Shown one piece after another: positions 1 through 6,041 of a stretch of 16,280 bases of DNA. A program made the translations under genes and the position numbers. Location of the stretch: NCBI GenBank assembly GCA_036260075.1, contig DATAAM010000189.1, positions 1 to 16,280 of the forward strand, given 5' to 3'. Numbering within the stretch: position 1 is the first letter of the stretch; each line of letters begins with the position of its first letter. Below the pieces are notes generated by a model. That model saw only the letters and a list, made by a program, of their open reading frames with translations, was not told where the DNA came from and searched no databases. Origin of the DNA: DATAAM01 sp036260075 (lineage in GTDB: Bacteria; Actinomycetota; Acidimicrobiia; Acidimicrobiales; JAHWLA01).

Positions 1-53
1 TCTGCGCGCTCCAGCGCGGAGATCCCCCACCAGAACGCAAGGGCAGGGGAATC

Positions 54-950
54 ATGACCGACTTCCTGCAGCTCTGCTTCGCGGGGCTGGCGCTGGGGTC
101 GCTGTACGCGCTGGTGGCGCTGGGCTTCGTGGTGATCTACAAGGCCACCGGCGTCATCAACTTCGCCCAGGGCGGCCTCGTGCTGCTGGGCGCCTACCTC
201 ACGTACAACTACCACCAGACGTGGGACGTGCCGTTCTTCCTCTCGATCCCGCTGGCGATGCTGACGTGCGCGGGGGTGGGAGCGCTGGTGGAGCGCTTCG
301 TGCTGCGGTGGCTGGTCGGGCAGCCCGTGTTCGCCGTGATCATGGTGACGATCGGCCTGCTGTTCATCATCCAGCAGGTCGTGACCGCCACGTGGGGGTT
401 CGACCGCCTCAACCTCGGCGACCCGTGGGGCATCGAGACGATCGACGCGGGCGAGGTGGCGTTGGCCGTCAAGGACATCTGGACGATCGCGCTGGCGGGC
501 GTCGTGCTCCTGGCCTTCTTCCTGTTCTTCCGCTACACGAACCTGGGCGTCGCCATGCGGGCCACCGCCTTCGACCAGGAGGCCGCCATCGCCCAGGGCA
601 TCAGCGCCAGGCGCATCTTCGCCCTCTCGTGGGCCATTGCGGGCGCGGTCGCCACGCTGGCGGGCGTGATGCTGTCGGCGGGCGCGTCGGGCGTGCGGCC
701 CGACATCGAGTTCGTGGCGCTGGTGGCCTTCCCCGCCATCATCCTCGGCGGCCTCGACTCGCCCGCGGGCGCCGTGGTGGGCGGCATCGTCATCGGCCTC
801 ACCCAGACCCTCACCGCCGGGTACCAGCCGGAGTACGCCGAATGGCTGGGCAGCGGGTTCAGCAACGTCATGCCGTACCTGGTGATGATCGTCATCCTGA
901 TGATCCGGCCCTACGGCCTGTTCGGCACGCGCGAGGTGCGAAGGGTGTGA
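54..950 (+). CDS. livH: Branched-chain amino-acid ABC transporter permease, LivH type
   Basis: This is an inner-membrane permease of the HAAT (branched-chain amino acid) ABC importer family, 298 residues, the usual size for LivH. Seen: about eight hydrophobic helices; the N-terminal LivH signature GVINFAQGG after the first helix; and an EAA-type ATPase-coupling loop with E176-A-A and G182 (DQEAAIAQGISARR). Known of the family: LivH pairs with LivM to form the pore, and the EAA loop docks onto the LivG/LivF ATPases. The ATG follows AGGGGA by 3 nt. The reading frame entering from base 1 closes with a TGA at 55-57 that overlaps this ATG, so an upstream operon gene may end here, but 54 bases are too few to identify it. 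The stop overlaps the livM start by one base (TGATG), suggesting translational coupling. The true substrate could be another amino acid, amide or urea. Confidence 0.93.
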   Translation: MTDFLQLCFAGLALGSLYALVALGFVVIYKATGVINFAQGGLVLLGAYLTYNYHQTWDVPFFLSIPLAMLTCAGVGALVERFVLRWLVGQPVFAVIMVTIGLLFIIQQVVTATWGFDRLNLGDPWGIETIDAGEVALAVKDIWTIALAGVVLLAFFLFFRYTNLGVAMRATAFDQEAAIAQGISARRIFALSWAIAGAVATLAGVMLSAGASGVRPDIEFVALVAFPAIILGGLDSPAGAVVGGIVIGLTQTLTAGYQPEYAEWLGSGFSNVMPYLVMIVILMIRPYGLFGTREVRRV

Positions 951-2035
951 TGCGCAACCTGCGCATGACGCGCGACTACGCGGAGGACCTGCGGCTGTTC
1001 CGGTCGCGCCAGTCGCGCGCGGGCCTGGTCCTGCTCCTGGCGGCGTGGCTGCTCTTCCCTGTCGTCGTCGACGACGACTTCTGGCTGTCGGTCCTCAACT
1101 ACGCGGGCATCGCCGCCATCGGGGCCATCGGCCTCAACCTGCTCACCGGCTACACCGGGCAGGTCTCCCTCGGGCACGCCTTCTTCATCGCCTGCGGGTC
1201 GTACACGGCGGTGTACCTGGGGATGCAGAAGGACCAGCCGCTGCTCGTGTGGCTGGGGGTGGCGGCGGTGGTCGGCGGCGTCATCGGCGGCCTCGTCGGG
1301 CCGTTCGCCCTGCGCCTGCGGGGCAACTACCTGGCCGTGATCTCGCTCGGCCTCGTGTTCCTGGGCCAGCACTTCTTCGAGAACTGGGATTCGGTGACCG
1401 GTGGGCCCGGTGGCACGGCCGTCGCCGCACCGCTGGAGCTGGGGCCGCTCGACTTCAACGCGCTCGACCTGTTCGGCACCACCTACACCCGCAACCAGAG
1501 CTTCTTCTGGCTGACGTGGGCGGTCGTGATCCTCGTGCTCCTCGTGGCCAAGAACATCGTGCGCACCCGGCCGGGTCGGGCCATGCAGGCCGTGCGCGAC
1601 CGCGACGTGGCCGCCGAGGTGATCGGCGTCAGCCTGGCCCGGTACAAGGTGGGGGCCTTCGTGCTCTCGAGTGCAATGGCGGCGGTGGGCGGCGCCCTGT
1701 TCGGCGCTTACCAGCAGTTCGTGCAGCCCGACAGCTTCGGGCTGTTCCTCTCCATCCAGTTCATCGCCATGATCATCGTGGGCGGCGTGGGCACGCTGTT
1801 CGGGTCGGTGCTGGGAGCGATCTTTGTGGGAGCCGTGCCCCAGCTGGTGAGCAAGTACAGCGGCTCGATCCCGTTCGTGGACGAGTCGGGCGGGGGCGGG
1901 CTCACCGTGTTCCAGCTGAACCAGGTGATCTTCGGGGCGCTCATCGTGCTCTTCCTCGTGCTCGAGCCACGCGGGTTGGCCGCCGTGTGGCTGCGTCTGA
2001 AGGCCTACTTCCGGGCCTGGCCGTTCTCGTACTGA
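950..2035 (+). CDS. livM: Branched-chain amino-acid ABC transporter permease, LivM type
   Basis: This is the second permease subunit of the same importer, 361 residues. Seen: a hydrophilic N-terminus of about 25 residues, then about eight to nine membrane helices. The family motif NLLTGYTGQVSLGHAFF lies near residues 63-79, and the EAA-type loop is RDRDVAAEVIGVS with A221-A222-E223. The frame stays open far upstream, but that part is a shadow of livH. The ATG at 950 is chosen because it gives a normal-length LivM and a one-base TGATG overlap with livH. The C-terminal tail ends in an aromatic and basic stretch (LKAYFRAWPFSY). It is followed after 19 bp by the binding-protein gene, so livH-livM-binding protein form one transcription unit. 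Substrate specificity cannot be read from the sequence. Confidence 0.93.
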   Translation: MRNLRMTRDYAEDLRLFRSRQSRAGLVLLLAAWLLFPVVVDDDFWLSVLNYAGIAAIGAIGLNLLTGYTGQVSLGHAFFIACGSYTAVYLGMQKDQPLLVWLGVAAVVGGVIGGLVGPFALRLRGNYLAVISLGLVFLGQHFFENWDSVTGGPGGTAVAAPLELGPLDFNALDLFGTTYTRNQSFFWLTWAVVILVLLVAKNIVRTRPGRAMQAVRDRDVAAEVIGVSLARYKVGAFVLSSAMAAVGGALFGAYQQFVQPDSFGLFLSIQFIAMIIVGGVGTLFGSVLGAIFVGAVPQLVSKYSGSIPFVDESGGGGLTVFQLNQVIFGALIVLFLVLEPRGLAAVWLRLKAYFRAWPFSY

Positions 2036-2054
2036 CCAACCAAAGGAGAACCAC

Positions 2055-3353
2055 ATGAAGCGACGGAGCCTCTTGCGTCTGGTGGCGGTCCTGACGCTGT
2101 TCGGGATGCTCGCCGCCGCGTGCGGCGACGACGACGACGGCGACGACGCCGGACAGGAAGGCGGCGACGACAAGGAGCTGACGGCGGCACCCGGGTTCGA
2201 CCCGGTCAAAGGCGAGATCAACCTCGGCGTCATCACGCCCCTCACCGGTGCCGTGGCCGCGATCGGCAATCCCCTCACCAACGGCAACAAGACCTGGTTC
2301 GACTACCTCAACCAGGAGCGGGGCGGCATCGCCGGCAAGTACAAGGTCGTCCTGAAGATCGAGGACAGCCAGTACATCCCGCAGAACGGCGTGCAGGCCT
2401 ACAACAAGATCAAAGGCGACGTGGTGATGATCGCCCAGCTGCTGGGCACGCCCGTCACCAATGCGGTCCTCCCGCAGCTGCGGACCGACAACCTCGTGGC
2501 CGCGCCCGCCTCGCTCGATGCCGAGTGGGTGCGCGACAAGAACCTGCTGCCCGTGGGCGGCCCGTACCAGATCCAGATGATCAACGCCGCCGACTGGCTC
2601 CTGAACGAGGGTGGGGGCAAGGGCAAGGTCGTCTGCACCATGATCCAGGACGACGTCTACGGCGAAGCGGGCCAGGAGGGTGTGGAGTTCGCAGCCAAGG
2701 AGCTCGGCTTCACGATCAAGACGACGGCCCGGTTCAAGCAGGCTGCCCCCGACTTCACCGCCCAGATCCAGCAGCTCCGGAGCAACGGGTGCCAGGTCGT
2801 GTTCCTGGTCTCGACGCCCTCCGACACCGGCAAGGCGCTCGGCACGGCCGCCCAGGGCGGCTTCGCGCCGCAGTGGATCGGCCAGTCGCCGTCGTACATC
2901 GGGGCGCTGGCGGCCTCGCCGCTCAAGGACTACCTGGCGAGGACGTTCTTCGTGGCCGCCGAAGGCACCGAATGGGGCGACACGAGCGTGCCCGGCATGA
3001 AGGACATGCTCGACAGGCTTCAGAAGTACCAGCCCTCGCAGCAGCCCGACTACTACTTCGCCTTCGGCTACAACCAGGCCCGGGCGGTCACGGCGGTGCT
3101 GGAGAAGGCGGTGGAGCTGGGCGACCTGAGCCGGGCCGGGATCGTCAAGGCCCTGGAGGAGCTGGGCACCGTCACCTTCGACGGCCTGAGCGGCGACTAC
3201 AAGTACGGCAAGCCGGCCGACCGCGAGCCGCCGCGCACCAGCACGATCTTCAAGATCAACCCGACGAAGCCCATCGGGATCGAGAAGGTCAAGTACAACT
3301 TCACCTCGAACGCCGCCAAGGAGTTCGAGTTCGAGGCCGCCGCAGGCGGCTGA
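2055..3353 (+). CDS. Branched-chain amino-acid-type ABC transporter substrate-binding lipoprotein
   Basis: This is the extracytoplasmic solute receptor of the Peripla_BP_6/LivK class, 432 residues. Seen: a lipoprotein signal peptide with basic MKRRSLLR, a hydrophobic core and lipobox LAAAC with lipidated Cys at residue 23. A very acidic linker follows (residues 24-41, mostly Asp/Glu/Gly), then the type I fold starting with INLGVITPLTGAVAAIG. Later segments such as QDDVYGEAGQEGVEFAAKEL and YYFAFGYNQARAVTAVLEKA are typical of the family. The ribosome site AAAGGAG precedes the ATG by about 8 nt. It is the last gene of the livH-livM unit and is followed by a perfect hairpin. It would capture ligand outside the membrane and deliver it to LivH/LivM. 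Ligand identity (Leu/Ile/Val, other amino acid, amide) is not determined. Confidence 0.92.
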   Translation: MKRRSLLRLVAVLTLFGMLAAACGDDDDGDDAGQEGGDDKELTAAPGFDPVKGEINLGVITPLTGAVAAIGNPLTNGNKTWFDYLNQERGGIAGKYKVVLKIEDSQYIPQNGVQAYNKIKGDVVMIAQLLGTPVTNAVLPQLRTDNLVAAPASLDAEWVRDKNLLPVGGPYQIQMINAADWLLNEGGGKGKVVCTMIQDDVYGEAGQEGVEFAAKELGFTIKTTARFKQAAPDFTAQIQQLRSNGCQVVFLVSTPSDTGKALGTAAQGGFAPQWIGQSPSYIGALAASPLKDYLARTFFVAAEGTEWGDTSVPGMKDMLDRLQKYQPSQQPDYYFAFGYNQARAVTAVLEKAVELGDLSRAGIVKALEELGTVTFDGLSGDYKYGKPADREPPRTSTIFKINPTKPIGIEKVKYNFTSNAAKEFEFEAAAGG

Positions 3354-3362
3354 TTCATCGTT

Positions 3363-3406
3363 TTTCTCCGCAAATCCGGGCCTCCGGGCCCGGATTTGCG
3401 GAGAAA
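3363..3406. terminator. Perfect 20-bp hairpin between convergent genes (bidirectional terminator candidate)
   Basis: Bases 3363-3382 and 3387-3406 are exact inverted repeats around a TCCG tetraloop. It lies between the stop of the binding-protein gene (3353) and the stop of the oppositely oriented HEAT-repeat gene (3410), where a terminator serving both strands is expected. No U-tract follows the stem on either strand; the T/A-rich ends are inside the stem. It is therefore not a textbook intrinsic terminator, although the position and perfect symmetry make a termination or 3'-end-protection role likely. Confidence 0.7.
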
Positions 3407-3409
3407 GCA

Positions 3410-3982
3410 TCACTCGGCGAGCAGGTCCTCGGCGGCCTGGCGCACCTGCCAGTCGCGATCGTCGAGGGCGGCGCGCAGGGCCGCCTCCACCTCCGGCCCG
3501 TCGAAGGGCGCCAACGCCAGGACGGCGCGGCGGCGCACGGCGGGCTTGTCGTGCGTTGCGGCCAGCACGGCAGGCAGCCCGCGTGGCGCGCCGAGGGCGC
3601 CGAGGGCGGCCACCGCCGCCTCGCGGCACAGCGGGTCGGCCTGTCCCGTTGCCACGCGGGCCAGGGCGTCCACCCGGCGGTCGTCGGCCGCGCCCTGCTC
3701 GCCGATCGCCCAGGCGGCGGCCTCCGCGACCTCCGGGGCGTCGTCGAGCAGCGCCACCAGGTCGACCTCGGGCCGGGCGGCGGCCAGCTCGCACGCCCGG
3801 CGCCGCACCGACGCGGCGTGGTCGGCCAGCGCACGGCGGAGCTCGTCGTCGGCCAGCCAGCCCATGCGGTCGAGCGCGCCGAGGGCGGTGGCCCGCACGC
3901 CGTTGTCGGGATCGGCGAGCCCGGCCCGGGCCGTGGCTTCGTCTCCTTGGTGCCCGGCGAGGGCGACCCGACGGCGCTTCAC
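3410..3982 (-). CDS. HEAT-repeat protein
   Basis: This is a small soluble alpha-solenoid of about 190 residues. Seen: six repeat units with the HEAT/PBS-lyase-type rhythm, for example DPDNGVRATALGAL, DHAASVRRRACELA, ADPLCREAAVAALGAL, DKPAVRRRAVLALA and DRDWQVRQAAEDLL. The protein is rich in Ala, Arg, Asp and Leu. Known: such repeats mediate protein-protein contacts; no catalytic residues are visible. Start choice: a GTG at 3982 lies 7 nt behind a CAGACT hexamer on this strand and mirrors the sortase start on the other side of a palindrome. An in-frame ATG at 4003 would add seven residues (MHARLAR) but would overlap the sortase start codon. No Shine-Dalgarno is seen for either, so a leaderless mRNA is likely. 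The partner is unknown, and linkage to sortase is by position only. Confidence 0.8.
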   Translation of the reverse strand: MKRRRVALAGHQGDEATARAGLADPDNGVRATALGALDRMGWLADDELRRALADHAASVRRRACELAAARPEVDLVALLDDAPEVAEAAAWAIGEQGAADDRRVDALARVATGQADPLCREAAVAALGALGAPRGLPAVLAATHDKPAVRRRAVLALAPFDGPEVEAALRAALDDRDWQVRQAAEDLLAE

Positions 3983-4001
3983 ACGTGCCAGTCTGGCGTG
4001 C
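3983..4001. promoter_or_regulatory. Symmetric divergent promoter candidate
   Basis: The 19 bp between the HEAT-repeat GTG and the sortase ATG contain the palindrome GCCAGTCTGGC (3987-3997), centred on 3992. The top strand has CAGTCT (3989-3994), 7 nt, then ATG at 4002. The bottom strand has CAGACT (3995-3990), 7 nt, then GTG at 3982. Both starts are exactly 10 bases from the centre. The hexamers resemble the TAGGCT elements 8 nt upstream of the two later genes at 10961 and 12961. The inference is one symmetric -10 region driving two leaderless mRNAs. No -35 boxes were identified. Confidence 0.5.
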
Positions 4002-4622
4002 ATGGGCGCCGACACCCGTCGACTCCTCCTCGTGCTGTTGGCGGGGATGCTGCTGTCGGCGTCGGGCGCCGTCTGGCTGCAGCGGGGCGACGGGCGCGTG
4101 CGGGCCGCCGACGACGACCCGTTGGCCTTCGCCCGGCGCGCCGGCACCACCACGACGGAGGTGGCCACGGAGACCACGCTGTCGGCCGCGCGGCCCGTCG
4201 TCCCGCCGCGCGACGCCTACGCGGCCGAGCCCATCCAGGAGATCGGCACCATCGAGATCCCGAAGATCGGCCTGCGCCACCGGGTCTTCCACGGGATCAC
4301 GCTGCGCAACATCGACAAGGGCCCGAGCCACTGGCCCGGCACCGCCTTCCCCGGCGAGAACGGCAACTCGGTGTTCGCCGGCCACCGAGTCACCCACACC
4401 CACCCCTTCCGTCGCATCGACGAGCTCGTGCCGGGCGACGAGGTGCACTTCGACATCGCGGGGGTGAAGACCACCTACGTCGTGACCGGAAGCCGGATCG
4501 TCACACCCAAGCAGCTCGAGATCACACTGCCGACGGCCGCGCCCACGGCGACGCTGTTCGCCTGCCACCCGCCCGGGTCGGCCCGGCAGCGCTACGTGGT
4601 CACGCTGGCCCTGCTCAAGTAG
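4002..4622 (+). CDS. Class E-like sortase
   Basis: This is a membrane-anchored transpeptidase of 206 residues. Seen: a short basic N-terminus and one signal-anchor helix (about residues 7-24), then a Thr-rich linker and a sortase core. The catalytic triad is H128 (FAGHRVTHTHPFRRID), C188 in TLFACHPPGSARQR and R197. The context T-L-x-x-C-H-P plus S-A-R-Q-R resembles actinobacterial class E sortases (TLTTC type), with Phe-Ala in place of the usual Thr-Thr. Known of the class: cleavage at LAXTG-like signals and covalent attachment of proteins to peptidoglycan, acting outside the membrane. No protein encoded in this window shows an obvious LPXTG/LAXTG sorting signal, so its substrates lie elsewhere. 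The ATG lies directly behind the CAGTCT element with no Shine-Dalgarno, fitting leaderless translation. Whether the HEAT-repeat neighbour is functionally related is unknown. Confidence 0.9.
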   Translation: MGADTRRLLLVLLAGMLLSASGAVWLQRGDGRVRAADDDPLAFARRAGTTTTEVATETTLSAARPVVPPRDAYAAEPIQEIGTIEIPKIGLRHRVFHGITLRNIDKGPSHWPGTAFPGENGNSVFAGHRVTHTHPFRRIDELVPGDEVHFDIAGVKTTYVVTGSRIVTPKQLEITLPTAAPTATLFACHPPGSARQRYVVTLALLK

Positions 4623-4667
4623 CCGCCTGCGGACGCCGATGGCTGGTTCGCGAAAGGAGAGCCAGTC

Positions 4668-4994
4668 ATGTCGCACATGGTCGTCTTCCGCAGCGCGGAG
4701 GGGAAGCCTGGCTACCACCAGGCCGACACGCTCGACGACGCCGTCCGGTTCGTGGAGCGCCTGCGGAACCAGGAGGGCGTCAACGACTCCCGCGTGTTCC
4801 GCATGGAGGAAGTGCCCCTGGAGTTCAGGACCTACGTCAAGGTCGAGGTGGCAGGCACGGCGCCGTCCGAGCCCGCGCCGCCCGTGGACGAGGTCGAGCG
4901 CTCCGGCGTGCTCGCAGACGATCCGGTCGTCGTCGATCCCGTGCCTGCCGGCAACGGGCAGGCGGGTCGCTTCAACCGGTTCAACCGCACCTGA
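4668..4994 (+). CDS. Small conserved-looking protein of unknown function
   Basis: This is a 108-residue soluble protein with no signal peptide or membrane segment. The start is well supported by AAAGGAG at 4653-4659, 8 nt before the ATG. The N-terminal 60 residues look like a compact alpha/beta domain: MSHMVVFRSAEGKPGYHQ, a helix around DTLDDAVRFVERLRNQEGV, then a strand-rich stretch FRMEEVPLEFRTYVKVEV. The C-terminal 45 residues are acidic, Pro/Ala/Gly-rich and probably flexible, ending GRFNRFNRT. From memory, similar short proteins occur in other actinobacteria, but I cannot name a family or function. It follows the sortase by 45 bp on the same strand and could be cotranscribed, although it has its own strong ribosome site. 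It converges on the proline-rich gene across a hairpin. Confidence 0.8.
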   Translation: MSHMVVFRSAEGKPGYHQADTLDDAVRFVERLRNQEGVNDSRVFRMEEVPLEFRTYVKVEVAGTAPSEPAPPVDEVERSGVLADDPVVVDPVPAGNGQAGRFNRFNRT

Positions 4995-5015
4995 TCCAAC
5001 CGAGCCTGGCTGTCG

Positions 5016-5041
5016 AGCGCGCCGTCAGCCGACGGCGCGCT
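5016..5041. terminator. Hairpin at convergent gene ends (bidirectional terminator candidate)
   Basis: An 11-bp perfect stem (5016-5026 with 5031-5041, core GCGCGCCGTC) closes an AGCC tetraloop. It sits just past the small gene's stop (4994) and overlaps the last codons and TGA of the opposing proline-rich gene (5025-5027). As with the hairpin at 3363-3406, no U-tract follows on either strand. A role in termination at this convergent junction is inferred from position and symmetry. Confidence 0.55.
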
Positions 5042-5978
5042 TCAGCGCGAGCGCGGCCAGAGCCACTGCCACGGCGATGAGGATGGCGGTCACCACGCCG
5101 ACCACCACGGAGACGAGCAGCAGCGCCATGCCCGACCGGGCGCGGCGGCTGCGCTCCTCGCGCACCTGCCGGGGCGGGCGTGGACTGGGCGGTCGTGAAG
5201 GGCGGACCGGTGCTGGGGGCGCCGAGCGGACCGGCACGGGCGGCGGCATCGGCGGTGCCGGCGCGGTGACGGGCGGGACGGCACCCACGGGCGGCATCGG
5301 CGGCTCCACCGGCGGGGGCGGCGGGTCGATGGGGACGGGCGGCTGGGTGGGCGGCGGCGCCGGGTCGACGGGCGGCATAGGCGGCTGCACCGGCGGCGCG
5401 GGCTGCGGCGGGTACTCGGTGGCAGCCGGGCGCGGAGCCGACGGGGCCCGTGCCGTCGGAGGCGCAGGCGGCGGGGGAGCGGCTGCCGCGTGGACCGGCG
5501 GCGGCACGCGCTCGGGAGCAGGCGGCTCCGGCCGCTCGGCCGCGGGCGGCGCAGGCCGCTCGGCCGTCGGCCGCTCGGGTGCAGGCGGAGGGATCGGCCG
5601 TTCCGGTGTCGATCGTTCCGGTGTCCGTCGGTCCGACGCGGGCGGCGCAGGCCGCTCGGGCGCGGGGGGCGGCGTGGGAGCTGGGGCAACCGGCCTGGCG
5701 GCGGGTGCCTCGGGCCGGTGTTCCACCGCAGCCTCTGGCCCGCGCTGTGCCGGCGGGCGCTCCACTTCGGCGGCAGGGCGGTCGGGCGCGGCAGCGGATC
5801 GTTCCCGCTCGGGCTCGCCGTCGGCGACGGACGCCCGCTGCTCCTCGGGGCGCAACCGGCGCGGCACCTGCGTGGTCTCGATCCACGCCTGCCACTCCTC
5901 GGCCGTCCACTCCAGGACCGGCTTGGAGGTGAAGTCGCCGCCCGGACGCGTGCCCGCGTCTTCGTCGGGCATGCTCAT
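5025..5978 (-). CDS. Proline-rich tail-anchored membrane protein, function unknown
   Basis: This protein has about 317 residues and three parts. The N-terminal 45 residues hold a Trp-rich motif, LEWTAEEWQAWIETT (W24, W29, W32), likely a short helical module. The middle (about 50-280) is low-complexity Pro/Ala/Glu/Arg, with repeats of the ERPAPPA and PERP type and later PPMPPVDP-like runs. The last about 35 residues form a basic segment and one long hydrophobic helix (MALLLVSVVVGVVTAILIAV and on), ending KRAVG. There is no N-terminal signal, so the expected topology is a C-terminal tail anchor with the Pro-rich region in the cytoplasm, though the reverse is possible. Start: ATG at 5978, with a second in-frame ATG two codons on. 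A GTG slightly upstream is possible; no clear Shine-Dalgarno is seen. The gene is divergent from the PDZ/Lon protease operon across 63 bp. I do not recognise a named family. Confidence 0.75.
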   Translation of the reverse strand: MSMPDEDAGTRPGGDFTSKPVLEWTAEEWQAWIETTQVPRRLRPEEQRASVADGEPERERSAAAPDRPAAEVERPPAQRGPEAAVEHRPEAPAARPVAPAPTPPPAPERPAPPASDRRTPERSTPERPIPPPAPERPTAERPAPPAAERPEPPAPERVPPPVHAAAAPPPPAPPTARAPSAPRPAATEYPPQPAPPVQPPMPPVDPAPPPTQPPVPIDPPPPPVEPPMPPVGAVPPVTAPAPPMPPPVPVRSAPPAPVRPSRPPSPRPPRQVREERSRRARSGMALLLVSVVVGVVTAILIAVAVALAALALKRAVG

Positions 5979-6041
5979 CGGCACCCACCCGTGCGGTGTT
6001 CCATGGCAGGCTGTCCGACGAACGCAGCAAAGAGGCAGGAC
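5979..6041. promoter_or_regulatory. 63-bp divergent intergenic region (no clear promoter elements)
   Basis: This short region separates the start of the Pro-rich membrane protein gene (-) from the start of the protease operon (+), so control elements for both should lie in or beside it. I find no TANNNT hexamer on either strand. The only resemblance is CAGGCT at 6007-6012 (+), one base off the TAGGCT element seen upstream of later genes. A Shine-Dalgarno-like AGAGG (6031-6035) precedes the protease GTG. Confidence 0.3.

Noticed and set aside
911..2290. 459-codon open frame on the minus strand
   Set aside because: It is antisense to livM, which has clear membrane helices and family motifs; no recognisable domain in the antisense product.
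1941..4718. 925-codon open frame on the minus strand
   Set aside because: It lies antisense to the binding protein and sortase genes; its residues are Arg/Gly/Pro/Ala-rich without family motifs, as expected for a high-GC shadow frame.
2120..5080. 986-codon open frame on the plus strand
   Set aside because: It is out of frame with the binding protein and sortase, and antisense to the HEAT-repeat gene in between; Arg-rich and without motifs.
5170..5720. Possible tandem-repeat or CRISPR-like array
   Set aside because: The repetitiveness follows irregular Pro-rich codon runs in a coding gene; no constant repeat length or spacer structure.
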